A stretch of DNA of 64,000 bases from Pyropia yezoensis (GCA_009829735.1 CM020619.1:1246590-1310589); one strand, 5' to 3'. Shown: positions 36,321 to 46,485, counted from the stretch's first letter. Notes: generated by a model not told the origin, from the letters alone. Numbers and translations are program-made.

Positions 36321-37754
36321 ATGGGGCACCCCGCCCCCCGCCCTGGCCGTGTCGTTGCCGCTGTAGCCGCTTCCGCTGTTGCTGTTGCCGCGGCGGCCGC
36401 CACCACCGCTGTCGCGGCTGGGCCGGCCGCCCCCGTCGGCTTGCAGGCCGTTGTCATGAAGCTGAATCCCGACTGTGACAGCGACTGTGCGACGCAGGTG
36501 GCCGAGGGCCTGGCCGCCGCCGGGTGCGGGCGGGTGCGCCTATTCCGGGGCCTCTCCATGGTCGCCGCCCACTGCCCCGTGGAGGCTGCCCCCGCTGGCG
36601 GGGAGGGCGCGGCGGCGTCGGCGGGTGGGGGGTTGGCCGCATCGTCGCGGGACGAAGGGGACGTCGCGGCCAAGGTGCCGTGGTCCTCCATCCCAGGGGT
36701 TGCCGCGTGGGCGCCGGACGAGGGGGTCAAGGTCGCGGTGCCCGTTAAGGGCGGCGCCACCGCTGCCGCCGCGGCGGCTGCGGCCGCCGCCGCCGCCGCC
36801 ACCATCCCCGCCAGTGCGCCCGCGGCGGACCGCCAGTCGGGCGCCGGCCCCTACCTGTGGGGCCGCGACCGTATTAATCAGGCCACGCTCCCGCTGGACC
36901 GTCGCACCAGCACGGGCCGGTGCTACCCCCGGGCGGGCGCGGGCGTCCACGTCTTTGTTGTTGACAGCGGCTGCTACGCCGACCACGCCGAGTTTGCCCA
37001 TCTCGTTGCCGACAAGCGGATGGCGGTGGTCCCCGCCCCCGGCAGTGACTTCCCCAGCGGCGCCGACGGCGACGGCCACGGCACGCACGTGGCGGCGACG
37101 GTGGCGGGGCGGACCATGGGCGTGGCACCGGGCGTGACGCTGCTGTGCGTCAAGGCAATAGGCGACGATGGCAACGGCACCCTCGCGGACGTTGTGTCGT
37201 CGTTTGACCTCGCGGTGCTGTGGGCCAAGGACCACCCAGACACTCCCGTCCTGCTGTCTGCATCGCTAGGCGGCCCGCGCCGTCGCGGCCCGATGGGGGA
37301 CATGATGGCCGAGGCGGCCATCAAGGCGTCCGAGGCGGGGGTTGTGGTTGTCGCCGCGGCGGGCAATGACGCGTCTGACGCGTGTAATTATACCCCCGCG
37401 TCAGACCCGCACGTCATTGCGGTAGGCAACGTGGATCGAAAAGACTCGACGGCGGCCACGTCCAACTGGGGGAGGTGTGTGGACGTGACCGCCCCCGGGG
37501 AGAACATTGTCAGTGCCGACGTGAAGTCGGTGGACGGCCTGACAGCATTATCGGGGACTTCCATGGCCGCGCCCCACGTCACAGGTCTAGCAGCGCTGGT
37601 CATGGCCGAAGGGGCGCCGGGCCGTCGGCTGGCCGCCCCAGACGTGGTCACCGCCCTCACTGCCCCTGGGGGCGTAACCGTGGACGGAACGCCGCTCGCG
37701 TGGCTTGACCAGGATCACTGTGGGGGGGGAGCGTCTGGGGACTTTGACGCGTAA
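36321..37754 (+). CDS. Secreted proteinase K-like subtilase (S8 family)
   Basis: 477 residues. From ATG 36321, residues 8-34 form a long alanine/valine hydrophobic segment, a signal peptide. Residues about 42-150 resemble an I9 propeptide (AVVMKLN... VPWSSIPGVAAWAPDEG) interrupted by low-complexity inserts. The catalytic domain has all S8 motifs: aspartate in VFVVDSGC (D215), histidine in DGHGTHVAATVAG (H253), the oxyanion asparagine in AAAGNDASDACNY (N349) and the serine in LSGTSMAAPHVTGLAAL (S414). Motif wording is closest to the proteinase K group. Expected to be a secreted endopeptidase matured by removal of its propeptide. An earlier in-frame GTG exists at 36186, but the ATG immediately before the hydrophobic segment is the sensible start. 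Its downstream neighbour is a convergent, also secreted, cysteine-rich protein. Confidence 0.92.
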   Translation: MGHPAPRPGRVVAAVAASAVAVAAAAATTAVAAGPAAPVGLQAVVMKLNPDCDSDCATQVAEGLAAAGCGRVRLFRGLSMVAAHCPVEAAPAGGEGAAASAGGGLAASSRDEGDVAAKVPWSSIPGVAAWAPDEGVKVAVPVKGGATAAAAAAAAAAAAATIPASAPAADRQSGAGPYLWGRDRINQATLPLDRRTSTGRCYPRAGAGVHVFVVDSGCYADHAEFAHLVADKRMAVVPAPGSDFPSGADGDGHGTHVAATVAGRTMGVAPGVTLLCVKAIGDDGNGTLADVVSSFDLAVLWAKDHPDTPVLLSASLGGPRRRGPMGDMMAEAAIKASEAGVVVVAAAGNDASDACNYTPASDPHVIAVGNVDRKDSTAATSNWGRCVDVTAPGENIVSADVKSVDGLTALSGTSMAAPHVTGLAALVMAEGAPGRRLAAPDVVTALTAPGGVTVDGTPLAWLDQDHCGGGASGDFDA

Positions 37755-38062
37755 GGAAGGGGGGGCGTGATGACGTGGGGGGGGCGGCGGGAGGACCTCA
37801 GTTTTTTGTGAATGTTTTTCCATGTGGTTACCTACGGTACGGCATTGGTATGACCATTATAACCCGAGAGGCGCGGGTGTGAAAAAAAAAATCAAGATGG
37901 CGACACGTGCTCCGTGCGCCCCTATTGACAGATAGTACTCCCCTTCCCAACAGACACGGTGGTAGGGCGCGGAAAAAAGGGTGGGGTGACGGCTGCACCT
38001 CGCGATTGCATAACAGGGCCACGCAAGGCCCACGGAGCGGGGACTGCAGGGCTCCTTCCCCC
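37755..38062. other. Short gap between convergent secreted-protein genes
   Basis: The 308 bases between the two stop codons hold both 3' ends. An eight-to-nine-base A run occurs near 37882. No gene is seen. Confidence 0.35.
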
Positions 38063-41000
38063 TCAGGCCACCGCGCAAAAGCCGTATGAGCAGCGCAGGC
38101 CATCGTCACACACGGTGTGTGGGGCGAAGCACGGCTTCTTGACCTGCGCGACCGCCTTGCACAGCTCGGCGCCCGCGTACAGCACACAGTCCAGCCCCGG
38201 GCGGCACGTTGTCTTGGCATGATCCCAGCAGTTTTCCCCCGCCGCCAGCTGCACCTTGCACGCCCGGTCTACACACGCCAGGTCGCCAGTGCACGTTGCG
38301 CCGGTGCGGGGGCCGCACGCGGAACCGGCGCCAACGGGCCGCAGGCACTGACGGGAGAGGCCGTCGCACACGAGGCCGTTGTCACAGACTGTGGCGGCCG
38401 CGCCGCCGCCACATGGCCCCTCCACCCCCACCACCGCCGTGCAGCGGCCGGCCACACATCCGTTGCCGGGCGTGCACGCGGGGCCCGTTGGGCCCGTGCC
38501 GCAGCGCTCCCCCACCGCCGCTCCCTCCACGCAGACGCCGCCGCTGCATAGCGCGCCGGTGGTACACACGGTGGCGTTCATCACCAAGCAGTCCCCGCCG
38601 GTGGGCACCACCGCCTTGCACAGGCCGTCTGAGCACGTCAAGTCGGTCGCGCACTCGGCATCGGACGAGGTAGGGCCACAGCGGCCACCCACAGTCACCC
38701 TAGCGACGCAAACGCCACCGGTGCAAGACGACCCCGTAGCACAGACGGCTGAGTTGGCCGCCGAGCAGTCGCCGCCGGCAGCCACCTCGGCCTTGCACAT
38801 GCCGTCCGCGCACGACAGCCCAGCTGCACAGGCCGTCGTGTTGTCGTTGCTGCAGTTGTTCCCTGCAGACACAACCGCCCGGCAAGTCTGGTCCATGCAG
38901 CGCAGGTCTCCCTCACACAGAGCGCCCGTGTTGGGGCCGCACGCCGCGCCAGCAGGGGCCTCCATCAGGCACAGGTCGCTGACGTCGTCGCACACCAGCC
39001 CGTCCTGGCAGACCGCGTTAAGCGTGGGGCCACACTTCTGCTGCTTGCCCACCACCGCCTGGCAAAGCCCGCCAACGCACGACGCGCCCGCCACGCACCG
39101 GTAGTTGGCCTCGTCCACCCGGCAACGCTGGCCGATGGGCACCACTACCTCACACACATTGTTCACGCACGTTGCGTCGCCGGCGCACACGGTGGTAGCA
39201 GACACGCAGCCCCCGCCGAGCGCCACCTCGGTAACGCACAGGTCGCCCTTACAGAACAGGCCAGCACCGCAGGATACAAACGGCTCGCTCGCTCCGCAGC
39301 GCCTGCCTGCCGACACAATTGACTTGCATACTGCGCCCTCGCACGCTGTGCCGAGGGTACAGACCGACGCGTTTACTGCCGAGCAGTCGCCGCCAACCCC
39401 CACAGTGGCCTTGCACTTGCCCGCCATACATGTCAGGCCCGACTTGCACACATCCTGGTCCGAGTCCGAGCAGTCCCCGCCACCCATGACCTCTCGCTTG
39501 CACATAAAGTTGGAGCACACCAGGTCACCCGAGCACAAGGCGCCCGTCGTGGGGCCGCACGCAGCCCCAGCAGACACCTCCATGAGGCACAGCTTGCTGG
39601 TCGCATCACACACGAGCCCCTGCTCGCAAACGGCATGGCTGTCCTCGTCGCAGACATCCTCCTTGCCCACCGTCTTGACACACTTGCTGCCATCACACGA
39701 CAGCCCACCAGCACATACGGTGGAGTTGGCCGCTGAGCAGTCACCGCCAGCGAGCACCTCGGCCTTGCACATGAAGTTGGAGCACACCAGGTCACCCGAG
39801 CACAAGGCGCCCGTCGTGGGGCCGCACGCAGCCCCAGCAGACACCTCCATGAGGCACAGCTTGCTGGTCGCATCACACACGAGCCCCTGCTCGCAAACGG
39901 CATGGCTGTCCTCGTCGCAGACATCCTCCTTGCCCACCGTCTTGACACACTTGCTGCCATCACACGACAGCCCACCAGCACATACGGTGGAGTTGGCCGC
40001 TGAGCAGTCACCGCCAGCGAGCACCTCGGCCTTGCACATGAAGTTGGAGCACACCAGGTCACCCGAGCACAAGGCGCCCGTCGTGGGGCCACATGCCGCC
40101 CCGGCGGGGACTTCCATCAGACAAAGCTTGCTCTTATCATCGCAGACGAGGCCGGCTGCGCACATGGCATTGGTGCCAGCGCCGCACGCCCCCTCCTTGC
40201 CCACCGTCGTAACGCACTTCGTGCCGTCACACGACAGCCCACCAGCACATACGGTGGAGTTGGCCGCTGAGCAGTCACCGCCAGCGAGCACCTCGGCCTT
40301 GCACATGAAGTTGGAGCACACCAGGTCACCCGAGCACAAGGCGCCCGTCGTGGGGCCACATGCCGCCCCGGCGGGGACTTCCATCAGACAAAGCTTGCTC
40401 TTATCATCGCAGACGAGGCCGGCTGCGCACATGGCATTGGTGCCAGCGCCGCACGCCCCCTCCTTGCCCACCGTCGTAACGCACTTCGTGCCGTCACACG
40501 ACAGCCCACCAGCACATACGGTGGAGTTGGCCGCTGAGCAGTCACCGCCAGCGAGCACCTCGGCCTTGCACATGAAGTTGGAGCACACCAGGTCACCCGA
40601 GCACAAGGCGCCCGTCATGGGGCCACATGCCGCCCCGGCGGGGACCTCCATCAGACAAAGCTTGCTCTTATCATCGCAGACGAGGCCGGCTGCGCACATG
40701 GCATTGGTGCCAGCGCCGCACGCCTTCTCCTTCGCAGCCATCTTGATGCACTTGTCACCCTTGCAAGACAGACCCGTCTCGCAGACGTTATTGGCCGCAG
40801 CAGCGCCACAGTCTCCGCCCGCTGGCACCTCCCGCTTGCACACGTCCCCGAGGCATGAGTGGCCCTGCCGGCAAAGCGTCGCGTCCGCCACGCCGCATGC
40901 ATCCCCACCGCTGCCTACCTTCTTGCACAGGCTCTGGTGGCACAGCAGCCCGGCCTGACACACCCGATGGGCGGCCGCGTCACACTGGCCGCCGGTGGGC

Positions 41001-41677
41001 ACCGACACCGCGCACGTGCCACTCACACACGACAAACCAGACCCGCACGGGGGGCCCGTGCGGCTGCCACACCGCCCCCCGACGACCGCGGGTGCCACAC
41101 AACGGCGCCCCGCACACACGTTGGGCGCCAGGCAGTAGGCAAACTTGGACGCGGCGCCGCCGCACCAGGCACCCGCCCAAAGCGGTAGCTTGCACCGTTC
41201 CCCCACACAGTGGAGGTGCTTGGCGCACAGCGCCGGCGACGGGCCGCCCGTGCCACACCGCTGGCCCGCCCACGACACCTTGACACACCGCCCTTTGACG
41301 CAGCGGGCGCCAAGCACGCACCGCACCTGGGGCGCCGTGCACCTACTGCCCACCGACACGCCGCGCGTCACACAGCGGCTCCAGTGGCAGGCCAGTCCCT
41401 GTCGACAAACGGCAGACGCGGACTTGCCGCACCGGTCGCCGGCGCCAACCACCCGCCGGCAAATGCCAGAGACGCACGCCAAGCCAAACCCGCAGTTGGC
41501 GGCCGAGCTGCAGCGGGCATTGAAGCCCGTGCGGAGGGCCGTGCGGAGGGGGAGGCGGGCACCGCCACGGGCAGCGGTCGGTGCGTCAGCGTGGACCCGC
41601 AGCGGGGCCCCGACCAGCGCAACAGCCAACACAGCTGCGGCCAGCAGGCACGCCCAAGAACGAACAGACCCCGCCAT
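38063..41677 (-). CDS. Large secreted cysteine-rich repeat protein
   Basis: 1204 residues from ATG 41677. The start MAGSVRSWACLLAAAVLAVA followed by LVGAPLRVHADA is a standard signal peptide. The rest is a chain of about 25 modules of 40-45 residues with the pattern C(5-6)C(5)C(6)C and conserved wording such as AxGGDCSAANSTVCAGGLSC and GAACGPTTGALCSGDLVC. The cysteine spacing is reminiscent of Dickkopf-type or EB-type disulfide modules; no exact family is claimed. Middle modules form near-identical 89-residue units (see repeat entry). No transmembrane segment or GPI-like tail is visible, so it is probably an extracellular or wall protein. An upstream in-frame ATG at 41845 would bury the signal peptide and is rejected as the start. 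Confidence 0.85.
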   Translation of the reverse strand: MAGSVRSWACLLAAAVLAVALVGAPLRVHADAPTAARGGARLPLRTALRTGFNARCSSAANCGFGLACVSGICRRVVGAGDRCGKSASAVCRQGLACHWSRCVTRGVSVGSRCTAPQVRCVLGARCVKGRCVKVSWAGQRCGTGGPSPALCAKHLHCVGERCKLPLWAGAWCGGAASKFAYCLAPNVCAGRRCVAPAVVGGRCGSRTGPPCGSGLSCVSGTCAVSVPTGGQCDAAAHRVCQAGLLCHQSLCKKVGSGGDACGVADATLCRQGHSCLGDVCKREVPAGGDCGAAAANNVCETGLSCKGDKCIKMAAKEKACGAGTNAMCAAGLVCDDKSKLCLMEVPAGAACGPMTGALCSGDLVCSNFMCKAEVLAGGDCSAANSTVCAGGLSCDGTKCVTTVGKEGACGAGTNAMCAAGLVCDDKSKLCLMEVPAGAACGPTTGALCSGDLVCSNFMCKAEVLAGGDCSAANSTVCAGGLSCDGTKCVTTVGKEGACGAGTNAMCAAGLVCDDKSKLCLMEVPAGAACGPTTGALCSGDLVCSNFMCKAEVLAGGDCSAANSTVCAGGLSCDGSKCVKTVGKEDVCDEDSHAVCEQGLVCDATSKLCLMEVSAGAACGPTTGALCSGDLVCSNFMCKAEVLAGGDCSAANSTVCAGGLSCDGSKCVKTVGKEDVCDEDSHAVCEQGLVCDATSKLCLMEVSAGAACGPTTGALCSGDLVCSNFMCKREVMGGGDCSDSDQDVCKSGLTCMAGKCKATVGVGGDCSAVNASVCTLGTACEGAVCKSIVSAGRRCGASEPFVSCGAGLFCKGDLCVTEVALGGGCVSATTVCAGDATCVNNVCEVVVPIGQRCRVDEANYRCVAGASCVGGLCQAVVGKQQKCGPTLNAVCQDGLVCDDVSDLCLMEAPAGAACGPNTGALCEGDLRCMDQTCRAVVSAGNNCSNDNTTACAAGLSCADGMCKAEVAAGGDCSAANSAVCATGSSCTGGVCVARVTVGGRCGPTSSDAECATDLTCSDGLCKAVVPTGGDCLVMNATVCTTGALCSGGVCVEGAAVGERCGTGPTGPACTPGNGCVAGRCTAVVGVEGPCGGGAAATVCDNGLVCDGLSRQCLRPVGAGSACGPRTGATCTGDLACVDRACKVQLAAGENCWDHAKTTCRPGLDCVLYAGAELCKAVAQVKKPCFAPHTVCDDGLRCSYGFCAVA
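39494..40735 (-). repeat. Tandem 267-bp (89-codon) repeats inside the cysteine-rich gene
   Basis: The string TTGGAGCACACCAGGTCACC recurs at exact 267-base steps (around 39509, 39776, 40043, 40310, 40577). Units are nearly identical at the DNA level, with two sequence subtypes (one coding VCDEDSHAVCEQGLVC, the other ACGAGTNAMCAAGLVC). Identity this high points to recent duplication or gene conversion. Short-read assemblies could miscount the units. Confidence 0.9.
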
Positions 41678-41906
41678 GGGGGCGCTCAACAGCGGCCACC
41701 ACCGGCAAGGCTCAATGTGCAGCCGAGAATGTGTCGCCAATGACGGCAATGGTGGAGGGGAGGTGTAAAAGAGGACGGATGGTGGAGAAGACGGGGAAGC
41801 GGGGGGCCAGAGGACGTCGCCAACGCGGAGAACGGTGGCCACCACCGCTGGTCGAAGAACGGATGTGCGAATAGAGTCGGGGGCAGCCCAACAGACCGGG
41901 CGCGGG

Positions 41907-42359
41907 TTAGCTCATATTCCGCGGCCGCGACAAACGCACCGAGAGAGGACCAGCGCCATTGCCGCGCGCCCCGCAAGGCCTCTCCAGACCTCCGCAGACG
42001 GCCACTGCCGCCCTTCCCACTGACATCGCCAGCACGACCGCCGACGCGCCCCATTGCTTCATTCCAAACGCCCTCCGCCACGACGGGAAGGCCCCAGCCA
42101 CAGCAAGCGGCCCCGGAATGCAGTCGAGGTTGGACCACCCTCTTTCCCCCCCTCCCCACCCTCCCCATCCCTCACTCCCCAAGCCCCCCGCCAGCTCCCC
42201 GCTCCCCCTTGTCAATGCAGCCAAGGCAGCTTCAACCACACCAACAGACCCCGTCGGCGAGAGCATCCGAGACGTCAAGAGTCGGCCTGCGAGGCCACCC
42301 TGCACTCGACCGGCGCGGGCGCCAATCATTCCCGCCGCACGGCGAGCGGCCGCCGCCAT
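41907..42359 (-). CDS. Hypothetical protein, possible organelle-targeted N-terminus
   Basis: A 150-residue frame from ATG 42359 begins MAAAARRAAGMIGARAGRVQ, arginine/alanine-rich and free of acidic residues, like a mitochondrial or plastid transit peptide. It later has GPLAVAGAFPSWRRAFGMKQ and a hydrophobic stretch (WGASAVVLAMSVGRAAVAV) that could span a membrane. The opposite strand is also open but is proline-rich and less protein-like. No family recognised; may not be real. Confidence 0.3.
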   Translation of the reverse strand: MAAAARRAAGMIGARAGRVQGGLAGRLLTSRMLSPTGSVGVVEAALAALTRGSGELAGGLGSEGWGGWGGGERGWSNLDCIPGPLAVAGAFPSWRRAFGMKQWGASAVVLAMSVGRAAVAVCGGLERPCGARGNGAGPLSVRLSRPRNMS

Positions 42360-43031
42360 TGCCGGCAGCGGTGCACCGACGAGGCATCGCCCCTCCCCCC
42401 CCCCATTCAAGCCACCCCAATCACGCCAGCCCCGCCACGAGTGTCTGCAGCGGCCGTGGCCGCGTCGAGCCGCACCCATCAGCAACGCGCTCGCGGCGTC
42501 GGATCTCGTTCATGGTAGCGGCAGGGACTTGGCCTCGTCCCGGCTGCGCCGCCTCCGCCCTCGCTGCTCGGCTCTCATACAGGGTCCGTGCCTTTGCCGA
42601 CGCGGACCGCGGCGCTCGGCCGCCGTGGCCAGGATGCCTGCAGGATGGAAGCTTGCCTTGAGAAGGTGCTTCGCAGCGATCCGCGCGACGGCGCAGCGCG
42701 GTCACGGGATCGTGACCAAACACGAACAATAAGTAGCGAATTATAGGTCTTCTGTGGACCACCACCGCTCGTCTTCTGACATTTCTTTCGGCTGGCCATC
42801 CCACGGACAGATCCGGCAGTTGCTCTGGCTCCTTCGCAAACCCCGACGTTTCCGTCTGTCGATCATCCGCGCGCGTGCCCACCGTCACTGTTCGCCGCCG
42901 TACTGTTCGCCCCATCCCACCCGTCGCGGCATCTTCCACCACAACCGATCTCTCCGGAGCTCCCCCCCGCCTTCGCGCCCTTCTTCGCTTGCTGTCCGTC
43001 AATCCCCCCCTCTCGCCCTTCCACGAGCGCC

Positions 43032-43367
43032 ATGGTGGCCACCCCGCCCCCCCCCCCGCTGATGCCCGCGGACCCTCCTGCCGCCGCGCCTGCTCTCACC
43101 GCGGTGCGGTCCCTGGCGGTGACCCCCTTTCTGGGCGGCTTCCTGCAGGGCGCCTTCTCCGTCTTTGTGGTCCACTATGGCCAACGCCGCGCCGCCCGCC
43201 GGGCGGCTGCCGCCACCGTTGCAGTCGACCCCATTCCATCCACCATTGGGGATGACCCGCTACGCGATGGCCTGTCGGCGGCGGTGGTGTCGTCTGCGGG
43301 GGGGGGAGTGGGCGGGGTGGGGGGGACCGCCGCTGCGCCGGCGGCGGGTGTGAGCCTCGTTGAGTAA
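43032..43367 (+). CDS. Small hypothetical single-pass membrane protein
   Basis: 111 residues from ATG 43032, which has a good context (GCCATGG). A proline-rich start is followed by one hydrophobic segment, TPFLGGFLQGAFSVFVVHYG, and immediately by QRRAARRAAA, so the positive side would stay on one face of the membrane. The C-terminus is glycine/alanine-rich and ends SLVE. I do not recognise a family. The mixed, non-repetitive hydrophobic core is the main reason for thinking it is real. Confidence 0.4.
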   Translation: MVATPPPPPLMPADPPAAAPALTAVRSLAVTPFLGGFLQGAFSVFVVHYGQRRAARRAAAATVAVDPIPSTIGDDPLRDGLSAAVVSSAGGGVGGVGGTAAAPAAGVSLVE

Positions 43368-43752
43368 GGCCCCAAGGGGGGGACAGAGTGGAGGCTGGTG
43401 CCGGGGCGGGTTGAGAGATGGAACCAGAGGCGGATGCGATCTTTGCTGTTGGGTGACCAGAGGCGGCCGCGGCGGGCCGCGGCGGTCGGTGGACGTCGGA
43501 TGATTTCTTTTTGGTGGGGTGCGAGTTTTGTGAAGGCTACGGCGGGCGAGCCGGCGCGCCTGGTTCGAGGCGGTGGCGGGGTCTTCAGCGGTGGCGGTGG
43601 CAGCGACATTGGTAGCTGCGGCGGCCACGGTGGCGGGTGGTGGCTGTGATGGCGGACAGGGGTGGCGGTGGCGGTAGCGGTGCTGGTGTCGGTAGCGGTC
43701 GCTGTGGCGGGTTGGGCGGGCGGTGTGGTGCAGTGGGGGCGGCTTCGGTGCC
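43368..43752. other. GGT/GGC-rich gap upstream of a TATA box
   Basis: Repeated GGTGGCGGT-like runs near 43580-43720 and no gene-like frame. Confidence 0.3.
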
Positions 43753-43760
43753 TATATAAA
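43753..43760 (+). promoter_or_regulatory. TATA box (TATATAAA)
   Basis: A consensus TATATAAA 91 bases before an ATG (43844) that opens a frame leading into a GT-AG intron. Position and context suit a core promoter. Confidence 0.45.
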
Positions 43761-43843
43761 TGGTCGGGAGTATCAACGAGCGGGGCGTCTTCAGTGAGGT
43801 TGCGAGTAGGTGTATCCCCGCCAGAGCTCTGGAAGGGACGCAC

Positions 43844-44466
43844 ATGGCGCATGATGACCAGACGATGCACCTGAGGTCTGGGCTGTAGCGCTGTTGGCTA
43901 CCGCGGCCCTGCCCCTGCTCATCTCATGCCAGTCCGAGAAGCATCGTGGGAATTCCGGCGGCTGGCAGCGGTCGTCGTGGAGAGCTAGCATCGCCCAAGA
44001 CCATAACCTTTGACTCACTTTATCTTTCGTAGACGACCCCGCTGCGACTCGAGTCGTGTGTGGGCGTGTCAAGAGCTGACCCAGTCGGCGTGTGTGGCCA
44101 GGGAGGGCGTGGACAGGGAGCTCCGCAGGCCTATCCGGGTCTACTTCAACGGCTTCTATGCTCTCTGGCCGTGCTAACGCATTGCTTCAGGCCGAGCCCC
44201 TGGAGGACGTCTCGATCGTGGGCATCAACTCGATGGTTGAGATTGTGGCGCACAAGTGCCCGCCGTTGATGTCTTACCATGTGCGGCTGGTGGCGGTCAA
44301 GAGCGTCGAGTGGGTGGACGAGGTGCTTGCGGCCGAGCCATGCGATGTCCGTCCCGGGTTCCTGGACAAGCTACTGCATTGGCAGCGTCGACGCCTGCAT
44401 AGGGCACGACGGACAAGACCTGTTGAATGCGGCGATCACGGAGCAGGACCGCTCACGGGCTGTTAA
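43844..44466 (+). pseudogene. Unrecognised spliced gene or gene fragment
   Basis: ATG 43844 starts a short exon (MAHDDQTMHLR) ending at 43875. A 158-base GT-AG intron (43876-44033, branch-like CATAACC near its end) joins it in frame to exon 2, which reads CQELTQSACVAREGVDRELR then RPIRVYFNGFYALWPC and a stop at 44171-44173. The next frame over continues protein-like text: ANALLQAEPLEDVSIVGINS, VEIVAHKCPPLMSYHVRLVA and onward to a stop near 44466. One base change near 44160 would separate them, so this looks like a slightly damaged gene. No family recognised. The intron length matches the transposase introns, hinting at a mobile origin. Confidence 0.35.
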
Positions 44467-45657
44467 ACAGACGGACGCGTCTGACGCCCCCCGCCCCACC
44501 TCCCTCCGAGCCCGCCGTGGAGGCGGTTTGCTCGTATTCCCTCTTCTTCTTGTGTTGGTGCCCGCTCCGCCCCGTCCACGCTGCGCGTGTCGACCTCCAG
44601 CGCGCGCGGCGGCGTCGGCCGCTGCCGCGCAGGGCGCCCCGGGCGTCCGAGTGCCGCGGGCGCCCCGGCTGCTGCCAGACGCTCCGCCGCTGCCGCACGC
44701 GCGCCCGTCGCCGCCGCCACCCCCACAGCTGCTGCCGCCGCTGCCGCTGCGACCGCCACCGCCGCCGCCGTCGTTTGCACTTGTGCTGGCGGGCCGGCGT
44801 CGGCGCGCGGCATCGGTTGGGCGGGCGGCAGCAGAATTCTCTACAAAAAAAAAAAAAAAAAAAAAACAGTTGGGACGGCGACGCCATGTCACTGGCGGAG
44901 GTTGCAGCCCTTTCCCGGCGTTCGACAGCGGCGGAGGGGGGCGGTGGGGGAGGTAACCACTAGCGCGGGTGTCCCCGCGGGACCGGGGCACGCGTCCGTG
45001 GCGGCGGCTTCATCCGCCCGGCTGTCGTCGGGTGCCCGTGGATGCGATCTGCAGCGGCCGCGTGGAGCGACCCCCTGCGCTGGGCGCTCCAGCGCATGAG
45101 ACGGGCGCCCCCCAAATCCCGCCATAGTCGCGGCCAATGGCTGACCATCATGGCCACTTTCGTGGCCCTGACGGTACCCACCCCCGGGCAGGCCGAGGGT
45201 AGACGCCTGCTGTGTGCTGGCAACGGCAACGATGTGGTCCCTAAGAGTGTTTCCAACAACGTCACGACGATCCCGATACCATCTCACGCCAATCTGAATT
45301 GAAGCAGCCACGTGGGCGCTGCTGAGTGGAGCAGCGTGGCAAAAGCCGATATATGCAATGGAGTTGCTGGATCACAGGGGCTACATGATTTTAAGACGGG
45401 ACAGCTGGCCTTCACGATAGCAAGTGGCTTTCCGCTGCCTTAAAGCAGAAGTGGGGAGGGTTCGCTGTCGCCTATTGCGTGTTCGATGGTATTATTCAAC
45501 CTGGGGCAAGCCCCCCCCCGAAGACAGGTGCAAGGCTCGAAAACGAGGAAACATTGTCGACTCTCCTGCTGAACAAGCGAGACACGCAGCACAAAGCAAG
45601 GCAATCTCGTGTATCTCGTCCATACTTTTGTCGAACGTTGCCTAATATGACTGTGCA
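44467..45657. other. Low-complexity gap with a 22-A tract
   Basis: CCG-type low complexity from 44580 to 44780, then a pure run of 22 A at 44845-44866. No direct repeats flank it, so I do not call a retrocopy. The remainder holds no recognised gene. A TATATAAG at 45737-45744 lies just beyond. Confidence 0.3.
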
Positions 45658-45843
45658 ATGCGACTCTTCTTGCCACGTGCAGTCCAAACTCGCTCCAATA
45701 TTCCTGTCCATATGCGAATATACACACTCAAAAGTGTATATAAGTCTGTTTGCGGTCGGTTGGGGTCGTGTCCGACCGTCTCTGTGCAACGAGCCAATCA
45801 CCTGACGCGGTTTCCCTCGACGCGCCCCGCCTGCGATCAGTGT

Positions 45844-46485
45844 ATGCCGGGAACGGACGGTTGTGACCGCTCGGTCCATGCGACAACCGACCACGTCGTT
45901 TTCTGCATGGTTGACAGTTGCACGCTTCCGCGACTCCATGCGGTGTACCGGCGTCGTTTCCGCAACTTTCGCACGCTCTATGAGGGGAGCACAGCGCGGC
46001 GGCTCAATCGTGCCTCCTCTTTTTTTTTTTCGAGGCGCGAGGTTGCGCATTCCCCCCCGCCATGCATGGACCCCGCCATGCGAATTATGGTGAACGAGAT
46101 TCGCCCCCCCCCCCCTCTCTTTTCTTTACCCCTTGCCGGCGCACGCGGCCCCGGCGGCTCTTGCATTCCCCCCCGGTCGCGTATCACGTGTCTATGCGCA
46201 ACTCCGGCGGTTGTCGGTCGGTTGACCCTCTTCCCAGGCCCGTGCACGCCCCCACCTCGGGTTTTGCGTCTCCGTCTCCACGCTTTACGCGTGTCACCCC
46301 CCCGCTCTCCCCTGCGCGTCGCCAAGCCAGCCACCGCCGTCTACGCAGCCGCGCCTTCCCCGACGCCCCCCCTCATCGCCCCACGCCCGCCCCACGGCCG
46401 CAGGAGGGTGCCAACAGTGGACAGGGGCGGCCCCCGGTGGTCGCCTTTGGCGTGGCGGCAACGCCCCGCCTCGTGTCGGCCCTGA
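45844..46485 (+). CDS. Hypothetical protein downstream of a TATA box
   Basis: ATG 45844 lies 100 bases after TATATAAG (45737-45744). The first 60 residues look like real protein (DGCDRSVHATTDHVVFCMVD, LPRLHAVYRRRFRNFRTLYE), after which the frame becomes proline/serine/arginine-rich and less convincing, so a splice or stop may end the true gene earlier. An in-frame ATG at 45658 precedes the TATA box and is unlikely to be used if that box is real. No family recognised. Confidence 0.3.
   Translation: MPGTDGCDRSVHATTDHVVFCMVDSCTLPRLHAVYRRRFRNFRTLYEGSTARRLNRASSFFFSRREVAHSPPPCMDPAMRIMVNEIRPPPPLFSLPLAGARGPGGSCIPPRSRITCLCATPAVVGRLTLFPGPCTPPPRVLRLRLHALRVSPPRSPLRVAKPATAVYAAAPSPTPPLIAPRPPHGRRRVPTVDRGGPRWSPLAWRQRPASCRP

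Noticed and set aside
39105-40958. Long plus-strand frame over the cysteine-rich gene
   Set aside because: It is the antisense of the 267-bp repeats; the minus strand has a signal peptide and conserved cysteine spacing.
44845-44866. 22-A tract as the tail of a retrocopy
   Set aside because: No flanking direct repeats and no gene-like sequence upstream; treated as a simple homopolymer.
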